DNA of 64,000 nucleotides, taken from contig NZ_CP019332.1 in NCBI RefSeq assembly GCF_002163855.1, positions 785,145-849,144 of the forward strand, read 5' to 3'. The position numbers and the translations under genes are program-made. The notes beneath the pieces were generated by a model. It was not told where the DNA came from. It was given only the letters and a program-made list of their open reading frames with translations, and did no database searches. Position 1 is the stretch's first letter. Every line of letters begins with the position of its first letter. The stretch comes from Winogradskyella sp. PC-19 (GTDB taxonomy: Bacteria; Bacteroidota; Bacteroidia; Flavobacteriales; Flavobacteriaceae). Shown one piece after another: positions 46,437 through 54,919 of the stretch.

Positions 46437-47780
46437 TCAATCTTCCAAAACCTCACGCATTGCCTTGGCTTTAATCAAGCACTCTTCATATTCTCTTAGC
46501 GGATTGCTTTTGGCTGTAATCGCACTACCTACAGAGTATGATACATATTTTTGAGATTGATTATACAAAATACTTCTGATGATGACATTAAAATCAAAAT
46601 TACCTTCTGGTGTGAAATAACCAACTGACCCAGAATATAATCCGCGTTTTGTCTCTTCTAAGTTTTCGATAATTTGCATTGCCGAAATCTTTGGTGCGCC
46701 TGTCATACTTCCCATTGGGAATGTAGTTCTTAATAATTCAGCTGGACTTACATTTTCTTTTGCTTCAGAAACCACAGTAGAAATCATTTGATGCACCTGT
46801 AAAAAGGAATACACTTTGCAGAGTTCCTCTACCTTAACACTTCCTTTTGTTGCCGTATGCGACAAGTCATTTCGAACCAAATCTACAATCATTATGTTTT
46901 CACTACGCTCTTTTTCATCTGTGGCTAATGCCTTAGCTAATTGCTCATCTTCTATCTTATCTATTGAACGCTTTGCTGTTCCCTTTATGGGTTGAGAGAT
47001 AACATTATTACCTTCTTTTTTTAGATACCTTTCTGGAGAAGCCGATAACAAATATTTAGTATCCGTTTTTAAAAAAGTAGCAAATGGTGGCTTTGAAATA
47101 TCGTTGAGTTTATTAAAAGTTTCTAAAGGTTGAATCTCTATATTTTCAGCATAAAACTCTTGACAAAAATTAGCTTCGTAAATATCACCACGATTAATGT
47201 GCGCTAACATTTGCTCAACTTTATTGAAATATTCGTCCTTGTGAATACGAAGTTTTATTTTTATTTGCTTTGAACTCGGATAGTTCTCGACTGCGCTCGA
47301 ACGGACAGTGCTTCCAATCTGTTCTAAATCTCCTTCAATTTCGTCATCGACCATTCTTAGGTACTGAATTTCAACTTTATCCTCTTTTATAAGGAATAGT
47401 TTTTTTGGCTGAAAGAAATACAAATCTGGAAACTGCAAGCCATCAAAATTATTAGACTGTAAAAGCTCAACATCATTCTTTAAGTCATATGTCAGATAAC
47501 CAAATAACCAATCATTGGTAATAGATTGGTATTCATTTAATTTTTCAAAAGCACCTTTGTAATCAGTCTTTATAGACGTAAAAGCGTCTACTGCCAAAAC
47601 CCCATCATAACTACTGTATTTTGGGTTATGGTTATTAGAATCTAACCAAACAACATCATCGTATTGTTGTGCCCAAAACAATAACTGATGCTTAAAGTTT
47701 TTAATAGATTTCGGCTGGTGATATTTGTGTGTTCTCAATAGAAAATTAATTAGTGCAAAATACCAAAATTTGGTCATCAT
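46437..47780 (-). CDS. pabB: Aminodeoxychorismate synthase component I (PabB)
   Basis: The 447 aa chorismate-binding enzyme supplies 4-amino-4-deoxychorismate for folate. The C-terminal catalytic domain (about 180-447) has GDIYEANFCQEFYAE, SASPERYLK, QPIKGTAKRS, ENIMIVDLVRNDLSHTA, TTFPMGSMTGAPKISAM and GLYSGSVGYF, which fit PabB. Two adjacent ATG codons open the frame; a later TTG could be the true start, since the first 15 residues look atypical. A 26-base dispersed repeat lies in frame in the linker (encoding VRSSAVEN, near residue 163). Confidence 0.92.
   Translation of the reverse strand: MMTKFWYFALINFLLRTHKYHQPKSIKNFKHQLLFWAQQYDDVVWLDSNNHNPKYSSYDGVLAVDAFTSIKTDYKGAFEKLNEYQSITNDWLFGYLTYDLKNDVELLQSNNFDGLQFPDLYFFQPKKLFLIKEDKVEIQYLRMVDDEIEGDLEQIGSTVRSSAVENYPSSKQIKIKLRIHKDEYFNKVEQMLAHINRGDIYEANFCQEFYAENIEIQPLETFNKLNDISKPPFATFLKTDTKYLLSASPERYLKKEGNNVISQPIKGTAKRSIDKIEDEQLAKALATDEKERSENIMIVDLVRNDLSHTATKGSVKVEELCKVYSFLQVHQMISTVVSEAKENVSPAELLRTTFPMGSMTGAPKISAMQIIENLEETKRGLYSGSVGYFTPEGNFDFNVIIRSILYNQSQKYVSYSVGSAITAKSNPLREYEECLIKAKAMREVLED
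47282..47307. repeat. Dispersed repeat copy inside pabB
   Basis: The 26 bases are identical to 17762-17787. Read in the pabB frame they encode VRSSAVEN between the N-terminal region and the catalytic domain, keeping the frame open. Confidence 0.8.
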
Positions 47781-47821
47781 ACGAAACCTTAACTATCCTT
47801 AGTCTACTAATTATGAAACCC

Positions 47822-47829
47822 TATCTTTG
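47822..47829 (+). promoter_or_regulatory. -7 promoter element for the DEAD-box helicase gene
   Basis: TATCTTTG matches TAnnTTTG exactly, 17 bases before the GTG at 47847. Confidence 0.55.
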
Positions 47830-47846
47830 TGCCATAAATTAAGATT

Positions 47847-49202
47847 GTGAATTTTAGAGATTTAAATTTAAACACACCGCTATATAACGCTATTGATGAC
47901 TTAGGTTTTGAAACACCTACGCCAATTCAGGCAGAATCATTTAATGTTGTAGCTTCTGGTAAAGATGTTGTTGGTATTGCACAAACTGGTACTGGTAAAA
48001 CCTTTGCGTACATGTTGCCGATTTTAAAAAATCTAAAATATTCTACTCAAGAGAATCCAAGAGTCTTAGTTTTAGTGCCTACACGTGAGTTAGTTGTACA
48101 GGTTGTAAGCGAAATAGAAAAGCTTTCTAAGTATATTAATAACCGCGTACTTGGTGTCTATGGTGGTACTAATATCAATACGCAAAAACAAGCTGTAGCA
48201 CAAGGTTTAGATATCATTGTGGCAACGCCAGGTCGCTTATATGATTTGGCAGTAAGTCGTGTATTACAATTAAAATCAATACAGAAATTAGTTATTGATG
48301 AAGTTGATGTGATGCTCGATTTGGGTTTTAGACATCAATTGATGAATATTTTTGATATTCTACCAGCAAGACGGCAAAACATTATGTTTTCGGCGACTAT
48401 GACAACAGATGTCGATGAGTTAATCACAGATTTCTTTATTAACCCGACTAAAATATCTATAGCCGTTTCTGGTACACCATTAGAAAACATTACGCAGCAA
48501 CGCTATGATGTGCCTAATTTTTACACCAAAGTTAATCTTCTTGAAGAATTGCTTCATGATAAAGATACTTACTCAAGAGTTTTAATCTTTGTGGCTTACA
48601 AACGAATGGCAGACCGTTTATTTGATAAGCTTGAAGAATTATTCCCTTCAGAAACTTGTGTGATTCACTCTAATAAAACTCAGAATTATAGATTACGTAG
48701 TATTGAGCAATTTAGAGAAGGTGAAAACAGGTTACTTGTTGCTACAGATGTCATGGCACGTGGTTTAGATATTGATGATGTCTCTCACGTTATCAATTTT
48801 GATACGCCAGATTATCCAGAAAATTACATGCACCGTATTGGTCGTACTGGTCGTGCAGAACGTAAAGGACAATCCATTTTATTATCTACAGAAAAAGAAC
48901 AAGAGTCAAGAGAACGTATCGAAGCGTTAATGCAAATGCAAATTGATACTCATGAAATCCCTGAATCTGTTGAGATTTCTAAAGAGCTGATTGAAGAAGA
49001 ACGCAATGTCATAAAAGAACGCTACAACCCTACAAAGCGTAGAGATGAAGATGCACCTGGACCAGCGTTTCACGAAAAAAGCGAGAAAAATCAAAAAGTA
49101 AATCTTGGTGGTAGTTACCGAAGAGAAATTGCGAAAAAATACAAAAAACCAAAAACTCGTGGCGACAAAAACTACAATAAGCGTAATAAAAAACGTAAGT
49201 AA
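47847..49202 (+). CDS. DEAD-box RNA helicase
   Basis: This 451 aa helicase starts with GTG. It shows the Q motif (FETPTPIQAESF), motif I AQTGTGKT, Ia PTRELV, II as DEVD in place of DEAD, III SAT and, in the second RecA domain, IV VLIFVAYK, V ATDVMARGLDI and VI HRIGRTGR. A Lys/Arg-rich tail (about 400-451) probably aids RNA binding. The family includes cold-shock and ribosome-assembly helicases. The DEVD variant keeps the key acidic residues. Confidence 0.94.
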   Translation: MNFRDLNLNTPLYNAIDDLGFETPTPIQAESFNVVASGKDVVGIAQTGTGKTFAYMLPILKNLKYSTQENPRVLVLVPTRELVVQVVSEIEKLSKYINNRVLGVYGGTNINTQKQAVAQGLDIIVATPGRLYDLAVSRVLQLKSIQKLVIDEVDVMLDLGFRHQLMNIFDILPARRQNIMFSATMTTDVDELITDFFINPTKISIAVSGTPLENITQQRYDVPNFYTKVNLLEELLHDKDTYSRVLIFVAYKRMADRLFDKLEELFPSETCVIHSNKTQNYRLRSIEQFREGENRLLVATDVMARGLDIDDVSHVINFDTPDYPENYMHRIGRTGRAERKGQSILLSTEKEQESRERIEALMQMQIDTHEIPESVEISKELIEEERNVIKERYNPTKRRDEDAPGPAFHEKSEKNQKVNLGGSYRREIAKKYKKPKTRGDKNYNKRNKKRK

Positions 49203-49211
49203 TTCGAGGTT

Positions 49212-49619
49212 TTAGCGCTGTTTCAAATCGTCTTCGATATCACTTAAATGGTTATTTAATGCCTTTGCAGAGATTTGTATTTCCCAAATCAAAAAGGCTA
49301 ATGATACCAGAAGAAGTACCAATCCTAAACCAAATACATATACAGCAAGCACATGGTAATCGATGTAAATCAAAAACATGGTCAGTACACAAAGTAATAA
49401 ACTCGTGATGCCAGAGATTTGCATGTAACGTGTTAAATCTAAACGTAACTTTAGGTTTTTGATTTGTTTGATTAATGACGCTTCTTTGCGTTTTAAATAT
49501 TCGTCTCTTAGATTTCTAATCACCGATGCATAGGCCAAAAATCGATTGGTATACGCTAACATAATTAAGGAAATTGCCGAAAATAAAAGTGCTGGTGTTG
49601 TTAGTGTGAGTTCTTCCAA
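49212..49619 (-). CDS. DUF2721 membrane protein
   Basis: The 135 aa product starts with TTG at 49619; no ATG is available nearby. It has an N-terminal membrane helix (about 8-26), a basic cytosolic stretch (RNLRDEYLKRKEASLIKQIKNLKLR), two further helices (about 68-88 and 90-113) and a short tail. This is the DUF2721 pattern. Function is unknown. Confidence 0.85.
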   Translation of the reverse strand: MEELTLTTPALLFSAISLIMLAYTNRFLAYASVIRNLRDEYLKRKEASLIKQIKNLKLRLDLTRYMQISGITSLLLCVLTMFLIYIDYHVLAVYVFGLGLVLLLVSLAFLIWEIQISAKALNNHLSDIEDDLKQR

Positions 49620-49652
49620 AAGCTGTTTTTTAATTACCTCTAAAGATAAAAA

Positions 49653-49676
49653 AAAGCGAACTAAAATGTTCGCTTT
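49653..49676 (-). terminator. Terminator after the second serine hydrolase
   Basis: A 9-bp stem (AAAGCGAAC with GTTCGCTTT) with a 6-base loop is followed on the minus strand by a run of T, 27 bases past the stop at 49704. Confidence 0.75.
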
Positions 49677-49703
49677 ATAAAAATAAAATAACCAAAAACA
49701 CTA

Positions 49704-51026
49704 CTACTTTATTTTCTTAAACAATATAGGTTTATCATTTCCTTTAGTAAACTTCACTACTTCTATTCCTGGATAAAAATCTAATACGATACTTAAATTA
49801 TCATATATAAACTGATGTTGCTTTGTCGCTCTTAACTCTTGTAAATTACTTTGCTCTGGAGCACCCATCAAAACAGTTCCATTAGCCTTGAATATCAATT
49901 TGTAAGGTACTTCCGAACTTGCATATTCGCCTTCATATATTTTTACTTGTTCTTCAGTTAATTGTAACTCTGTAAAAACTGGCATAATGATGGATTGACC
50001 ATTAGTAACTCCTAAAACTGATAACATAATTTGCATTTTACTAAAACTTAATGCGTTTGCTGTAAGCGCAATAGTTACTTTCGTTTTTGGCACATGTATT
50101 AACATGGACTGAAATCCATCAATGCCACCTTCACTAGCATAAATATCTAGACCATCAAGATTAGCATAGAAGATTCCATGACACGTCTCTCCATCATTCG
50201 TCTTTTTCATCGCTTCAAAACTTGAATCAGACATCAGTTTACCAGTAAAAAGCGCGTCCATAAATTTGGTTAAATCTGAAGAGGTAGAAACAATTGCTCC
50301 TGCTCCACCTGGATTTGACATATCGGTTTCTAATTGCTTACTCCACTTTATATTTTCGATAGCATAAGAATGACTTTCATTATTTTCTGAATCAATTTTT
50401 CCACCAAAATAAGTATCCTTTAAGTCTATTTTACTTGTGATTCTTCGCTCTAAAGCTTGTGCATAGATATCTTTATCGATGCTTTCAATAATGTAACCAA
50501 GTAAAATATAATTTGTATTACTATATGCTGTTTTGTCACCAGGATTGAAATCTACATCGTAGGATTTTAATCTCTTTAACATATCAGCTCTTGATGATGA
50601 CCCTAACATCCACTCTCCAAAATCTGAGGCGTTGGTGATATTAAACAATCCACTACTATGATTGAGTAAGTTTGCTATTGTAATCTTTGATGCATTAGGT
50701 ATCTCATTAAAATATAGAGATAAAGGTGTATCTAATGTTAATCGTTTTTCATCTATAAGCTGAAAAATCATAACTGCTGTAAATGCTTTTGTGATAGAGC
50801 CAATTCTGAATTTTGTCTCATTAGTATTTTTTACATTGCTAGAAACATCTGCAAATCCAACGGCTTTATTGTAAAATTGATTTCCGTCTTTTGTAACAGA
50901 AATTGTTGCCATGAGCTTATTATTAGCTTCTAGCACATTCAAATAATCATCGATTTGTTTGGTGTCTTGTGCATTTAAGTTTACCGCATTGCAAAGCAAC
51001 ACGAAAAGGAAAAGTATCTTTTTCAT
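49704..51026 (-). CDS. Second exported class C beta-lactamase-fold serine hydrolase
   Basis: The 440 aa product has a signal peptide (KKILFLFVLLCNAVNLNAQ). The catalytic SxxK is SITK in RIGSITKAFTAVM, and the Tyr motif is YSN in AYSNTNYILLGYI. LNHSSGLFNITN and GGAGAIVSTSSDL are also present. A C-terminal beta domain follows from about residue 335. It differs from the one at 19761 in detail (about 440 versus 459 aa), so it is a separate family member. Probably the last gene of the ExbB-like/TonB-C-like cluster upstream, although an 84-base gap separates them. Confidence 0.88.
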   Translation of the reverse strand: MKKILFLFVLLCNAVNLNAQDTKQIDDYLNVLEANNKLMATISVTKDGNQFYNKAVGFADVSSNVKNTNETKFRIGSITKAFTAVMIFQLIDEKRLTLDTPLSLYFNEIPNASKITIANLLNHSSGLFNITNASDFGEWMLGSSSRADMLKRLKSYDVDFNPGDKTAYSNTNYILLGYIIESIDKDIYAQALERRITSKIDLKDTYFGGKIDSENNESHSYAIENIKWSKQLETDMSNPGGAGAIVSTSSDLTKFMDALFTGKLMSDSSFEAMKKTNDGETCHGIFYANLDGLDIYASEGGIDGFQSMLIHVPKTKVTIALTANALSFSKMQIMLSVLGVTNGQSIIMPVFTELQLTEEQVKIYEGEYASSEVPYKLIFKANGTVLMGAPEQSNLQELRATKQHQFIYDNLSIVLDFYPGIEVVKFTKGNDKPILFKKIK

Positions 51027-51110
51027 AATTGTTTTAAGATTTATAAAGGGTTGATTATTTTACACCTAATGTATACCTATCAGTGTGCTAAATATGTACC
51101 AGTCTACATT

Positions 51111-51740
51111 TTAATTGTTGGGTCTTTCTGGAATATAAACCACATCTACTTCGATATCATTGCCATATTTTAATACCAACGAACATAACACTGAAACGTT
51201 TTTCCCATTGTGATTAGCTGGTTTCATAATTGGCATTTTTCTTAGTACACGCAAGATTTCTGCCTGAATGCTTACTTCTGCATCTCTAACTTTCATCCCA
51301 GTTCGGTTTCCGTTTTCGTCGATGATAAAAAAAGCTTCTACTTGCTTTTGTTCTGCAAGATTTAAATCTTTAGAGAGCTTTAAATTAAACTCTCGTTTTA
51401 TAAATGTTGCCACTTTGGTATTAAAACATGCTTTTGTTTCTTCAGCAGATAGTTCCTCACAACCTTCATACACAGGCGCTATATCAACATCTTTTAATAC
51501 CATTCTGTTATCTGGACTGTAATCGCCTAAACCGTCACTCTTTGATATAATGCTGCATAAACTTAATAGCGCCTGTTCTTCTTCTTCACTTATATTTCCT
51601 TGGACCATTACTTGTTGTTGAACAGCATTGATTTTATTTATCAATTCGCTTTCTGATATATTTGATGATGACTTTTGCTCGCAAGAAAAAACAAGTGCTA
51701 TGACAAGTATTGAAGCTAGTTGCGTCTTTATAGTATTCAT
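51111..51740 (-). CDS. Lipoprotein with TonB-C-like domain
   Basis: The 209 aa product has a lipoprotein signal (SILVIALVFSC). A helical segment lies at about 30-75. The C-terminal part (about 125-205), with VEAFFIIDENGNRTGMKVRD, IQAEILRVLRKMPIMKPANHNGK and VSVLCSLVLKY, follows the layout of the TonB C-terminal domain. Unlike TonB, it has no membrane anchor or Pro-rich region, only a lipid anchor. It lies 13 bases from an ExbB-like gene, so the two may act together. The likeness is by eye only. Confidence 0.65.
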   Translation of the reverse strand: MNTIKTQLASILVIALVFSCEQKSSSNISESELINKINAVQQQVMVQGNISEEEEQALLSLCSIISKSDGLGDYSPDNRMVLKDVDIAPVYEGCEELSAEETKACFNTKVATFIKREFNLKLSKDLNLAEQKQVEAFFIIDENGNRTGMKVRDAEVSIQAEILRVLRKMPIMKPANHNGKNVSVLCSLVLKYGNDIEVDVVYIPERPNN

Positions 51741-51753
51741 AGTAATGTATTGA

Positions 51754-52119
51754 TTACTTGTTATCGCCTGAATTTAAACTCCATTTGTAAGCCAAAATTC
51801 CTATTCTAGCTATAACAAAAGAGAACAATCCAAATGTTATGGTCAATAAAGATACTTTTAGTCCCGCTGAAAAAAGGTCGGGTCTTGTTTCACCAAGAGC
51901 TTCTACCATATCAAATAGTCCAATGATTCCCAATAAAGAACCTAAACAACCAATTACTAAGGATAATAAGCTGGAGTCTACTGCCAAACCAATCATTTTT
52001 TTAGATTGCGTGTTGTCTTTAGCTTTACTCATAAAGGCTTTTAAAATAAAAAATAATGACAATAACAACAGTATTAAAATAATGTACATCATTGGTCCTC
52101 CTTCGTTTAATAATCTCAT
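51754..52119 (-). CDS. Short MotA/TolQ/ExbB-like protein
   Basis: The 121 aa product has three membrane helices (about 9-28, 50-72 and 86-112). The last two fit the ExbB/TolQ proton-channel pattern (LLSLVIGCLGSLLGIIGLFDMVEAL, then LFSAGLKVSLLTITFGLFSFVIARIGILAY). The large cytosolic domain of true ExbB is missing, so this is the short form seen in Bacteroidota. No ExbD is adjacent. A role as a proton channel is inferred. Confidence 0.75.
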   Translation of the reverse strand: MRLLNEGGPMMYIILILLLLSLFFILKAFMSKAKDNTQSKKMIGLAVDSSLLSLVIGCLGSLLGIIGLFDMVEALGETRPDLFSAGLKVSLLTITFGLFSFVIARIGILAYKWSLNSGDNK

Positions 52120-52312
52120 AATTAAGTTTTTTTATGTTAATAATACTCCAAACTTATGCTTAAACTTTATTTCAAAAAATTTTATGCGACTAACTACCAA
52201 TTTTAAACTGGATTTAACTACAGCGTCAAAACGCAAACAAAATCTGTTATTCGTCTATAAAATAATAACACCCACAAAAAATAGATTATTATTGTAGCAA
52301 TATCTTAAAATA

Positions 52313-53371
52313 GTGAGAATAAAAAATAAAATAACTAAACCTTTAATACGCGTACTGCGTCATATTTTGTTTTGGGTTTTTATAGTGTTTTTCTTCACCT
52401 CGATTTTTGGTGTTGGCAACACAATTGATATGAATGTGATTTATTTCTCATTATTTTTAATGCCAGTGACTATTGCTGCTACTTATATTTCTATTTATAA
52501 GTTATTACCCGATTATTTAATTACAAAACGCTACTTTTTATTTGGTCTATACAGTATATACACCTTAATCATCTTAGTGTTTAGCGCAGTGTTTTCAATC
52601 TTTTTTGCATTAGCATTTTTGACAGATTTTAAGTTTGAAAAAATGACTGTTTTAAGCAAGAGCAGTGTTTTTATAATTACTTGTATTTGCTTGGTAGTTA
52701 TAGTTGTAAGTGCTTTTAAACTCTTAAAGTTGAATCTAAAGCAGTCGAATAAGAATACTAAACTCGAAGCCAAAATACTTGAAGCACAACTAAAATTAAA
52801 AGAACAAGAACTTAAGTATTTGAAGATGCAGATACATCCGCATTTTTTGTTTAACACCTTAAATACCATCTATGGATTTGCACTAAAAAAGTCTGAGCAA
52901 ACTCCAGAAATGATTCTGAAACTTTCCAACTTGCTCGATTACTTATTATATCAAGTCGATAAACCATCTGTTAGTTTAGCCGAAGAGATTAACCATATTA
53001 AAGATTACATCAGTCTCGAAGAAACACGTTTTAATGACACTTTAGATATCAGCTTTAAAGAGTCTTCTTGTTCTGAAACATTAACTGTAGCACCAATGCT
53101 CTTCTTGCCGTTTATCGAAAACAGTTTTAAGCATGGTAAGATTATCGATGGTAAACTCTCTATTACTATTGCATTTGTATGTACTGCGAAAAGTATTGAT
53201 TTTACCATTAGTAACTCGCACGAAAAGACATTATCAAAACCTCACGGTATTGGTTTAGAAAACATAAAAAAGCGTCTAGAGTTATTGTACAAAAACCAGT
53301 ATGATTTAAAAATTACGGAAACAAAAAATAATTATAAGGTGCAACTTAAATTGGATTTAAAACATGGCTAA
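52313..53371 (+). CDS. LytS-type sensor histidine kinase
   Basis: The 352 aa kinase starts with GTG. Four membrane helices (about 12-32, 40-62, 72-98 and 115-138) are followed by a coiled-coil (about 145-172). The His_kinase domain contains MQIHPHFLFNTLNTIYG, where the central His is phosphorylated. The ATPase region has LPFIENSFKHG and GIGLENIKKRLELLY. The signal is unknown. It overlaps the response-regulator gene by eight bases. Confidence 0.93.
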   Translation: MRIKNKITKPLIRVLRHILFWVFIVFFFTSIFGVGNTIDMNVIYFSLFLMPVTIAATYISIYKLLPDYLITKRYFLFGLYSIYTLIILVFSAVFSIFFALAFLTDFKFEKMTVLSKSSVFIITCICLVVIVVSAFKLLKLNLKQSNKNTKLEAKILEAQLKLKEQELKYLKMQIHPHFLFNTLNTIYGFALKKSEQTPEMILKLSNLLDYLLYQVDKPSVSLAEEINHIKDYISLEETRFNDTLDISFKESSCSETLTVAPMLFLPFIENSFKHGKIIDGKLSITIAFVCTAKSIDFTISNSHEKTLSKPHGIGLENIKKRLELLYKNQYDLKITETKNNYKVQLKLDLKHG

Positions 53372-54101
53372 AATCGTTTCGTGCATCATAGTAGACGATG
53401 AAGCTATGGCAAGAGATATCATAGCCATGCATCTATCAAAGATGGAGCGCATTAACGTTGTGGCTAAATGTAGTAATGCGGTTGAAGCGTTTAATGCCAT
53501 TAGCCAACATGATATCGATTTGGTGTTTTTGGACATTAACATGCCCGAAATTACAGGTATTGCCTTTGCCAAATCTATTAATAAAAGTATCAAAGTTATT
53601 TTTACAACAGCGTACCGTGATTATGCTGTCGAAGGTTTTGATTTACAAGCTGTAGATTATGTGATGAAGCCTATTTCTTTTGAGCGTTTGTCACAGGCTA
53701 TTAACCGCTATTTTGAAATTGCTGAAACAAGTATACCACCAACGGCAGCAAAGCCTATAGAACTACAAGATTTTATCTTTGTTCGTGCCGACCGCCAAAT
53801 GCAAAAAGTAGATTTTGATAGTATAATCTATATCGAAAGTTATAGCGACTACATTAAAATTTACTTAAAAGATACTTCGACTAAGCTCATTACAAGCAAA
53901 ACGCTAGTTACCCGCGAAACGATAAGCAATATCGAAGCCAAACTCCCAAAGTCTCAATTTTTGAGGATACATCGCTCTTATATTGTTGCTATTAAAGAAA
54001 TAACAGCTTTTACCAATGAGTTTGTTACTATTAGTGACAAAACCTTAACGATTAGTCGAAGTTATAAATCAGAAGCTTTAAAAGTATTGGAAAGGTTTTA
54101 G
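53364..54101 (+). CDS. LytTR-family response regulator
   Basis: The 245 aa protein has a receiver domain (about 1-120): acidic pocket at DDE 11-13, phosphoacceptor Asp57 in LVFLDINMPE, and Lys in VMKPIS. The LytTR DNA-binding domain (about 140-245) has IIYIESYSDYIKIYL and FLRIHRSYIVAIKEITAF. It is the partner of the 52313 kinase. Targets of such pairs in Bacteroidota are not known. Confidence 0.95.
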   Translation: MAKIVSCIIVDDEAMARDIIAMHLSKMERINVVAKCSNAVEAFNAISQHDIDLVFLDINMPEITGIAFAKSINKSIKVIFTTAYRDYAVEGFDLQAVDYVMKPISFERLSQAINRYFEIAETSIPPTAAKPIELQDFIFVRADRQMQKVDFDSIIYIESYSDYIKIYLKDTSTKLITSKTLVTRETISNIEAKLPKSQFLRIHRSYIVAIKEITAFTNEFVTISDKTLTISRSYKSEALKVLERF

Positions 54102-54121
54102 GAGTTACGCTTATCGGTTCT

Positions 54122-54233
54122 GGCTATGGTTTCGTTACGGAATGGTACGCGAGTATCATTCCGCCGTAACCATAAATTTAGCAAAAAGGCTTGAAATTCC
54201 GATTAGGAATTTCAGCCGTAATGAACTATAGCC
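54122..54233. repeat. Large imperfect palindrome with two internal hairpins
   Basis: Outer arms: GGCTATGGTTTCGTTACGG (54122-54140) pairs with CCGTAATGAACTATAGCC (54216-54233), with mismatches and one extra base. Inside lie two hairpins: GTTACGGAATG (54134-54144) with CATTCCGCCGTAAC (54157-54170), and TGAAATTCC (54192-54200) with GGAATTTCA (54206-54214). The GC content is clearly higher than that of its neighbourhood. It lies directly after the stop side of the lipoprotein gene 54253-54792, where a cassette recombination site would be expected. Confidence 0.65.
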
Positions 54234-54235
54234 GT

Positions 54236-54805
54236 TGTTGTACAATGTTTTTTTATTCTATTTTAAACGACTTGATTATGTTTTCAAGTTCGCATAATTC
54301 CTCTTTACCGTATTTGTTTTTTGAAACTGCAAGGTTCAAAGTGTAGAATAAATCATCTGTTGGATGTTCAACTGTTACATATAATCCAATTATTGGAATC
54401 GTATCGAATTTTTCTTCTACGAGATTCCAAATCGCCTTTTTTTCAAAAATGTCCGTTATTCCATTTTCAAGCACGTCATACTTGCTTTCAACATCCTTTT
54501 GTTGCTCCTCAAGATTCATCCAAGGTTTTGCTTTTCCCATTTCTGTAAGTCCGAAATATTTGAAAGCATTCCCATCAAAAATTCCAGCACTTATTCCATT
54601 ATCAGTTATTTCTGGATTCCAGTCATTACTTGGTAATTTAATCGAATAACGATGTTCCATTCCGAACAAAGTAACATCACTATCTAAATTGATTTTTTCA
54701 CATTCGCAGTTTTTTAGAAATTCCGATTTTTCAGAACAAGAAATCAGTAATAAAATTCCAAATATGAATAATGAGATTTTGTTTTTCATCAAATGTTGTA
54801 CAACG
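54236..54805 (-). mobile_element. Cassette-like unit bounded by TGTTGTACAAYG direct repeats
   Basis: TGTTGTACAATG (54236-54247) and TGTTGTACAACG (54794-54805) differ at one of 12 positions. They flank a single gene so closely that only five bases remain at its 3' end and one at its 5' end. With the large palindrome beside it, the arrangement resembles an integron-type gene cassette. No integrase was seen in the window. Confidence 0.45.
54253..54792 (-). CDS. Lipoprotein of unknown function in a cassette-like unit
   Basis: The 179 aa product has a lipoprotein signal (SLFIFGILLLISC, Cys near 19). Next is a short Cys-containing stretch (FLKNCECEKINLDSDV). The mature part has about eight strands and a helical segment (MNLEEQQKDVESKYDVLEN), with YTLNLAVSKNKYGKEEL near the end. 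It looks like a compact PsbP/MOG1-type exported fold, but no family is assigned with confidence. It is a lone gene between direct repeats, with a large palindrome after its stop. Confidence 0.75.
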   Translation of the reverse strand: MMKNKISLFIFGILLLISCSEKSEFLKNCECEKINLDSDVTLFGMEHRYSIKLPSNDWNPEITDNGISAGIFDGNAFKYFGLTEMGKAKPWMNLEEQQKDVESKYDVLENGITDIFEKKAIWNLVEEKFDTIPIIGLYVTVEHPTDDLFYTLNLAVSKNKYGKEELCELENIIKSFKIE

Positions 54806-54809
54806 TTAA

Positions 54810-54857
54810 GATAAACTCAGTTTCAATTGTGTTTATCGATTGATAAGCGAAGTTAGA
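54810..54857. repeat. Hairpin plus GCGAAGTTAG element upstream of the lipoprotein gene
   Basis: GATAAAC (54810-54816) pairs with GTTTATC (54831-54837), and is followed by GATTGATAAGCGAAGTTAGA. The last part is shared (GATAAGCGAAGTTAG against GATATGCGAAGTTAG) with 21809-21823, which lies upstream of the damaged gene at 21219-21739. It may be a second recombination-site-like element. Confidence 0.4.
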
Positions 54858-54919
54858 TTTTTGGTTTCATAAAGTCAATAGCTAAAGCAATTGACTTATA
54901 AACAGTTATAAACAAAAAT

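Noticed and set aside
47847-49202. DEVD in place of DEAD in the helicase as a sign of inactivity
   Set aside because: The Asp and Glu needed for ATP hydrolysis are kept and all other motifs are intact, so this is a normal variant.
54122-54233. A structured RNA or riboswitch
   Set aside because: The palindrome follows the stop of one gene and the stop of another on the opposite strand. It precedes no start codon, so a riboswitch is unlikely.
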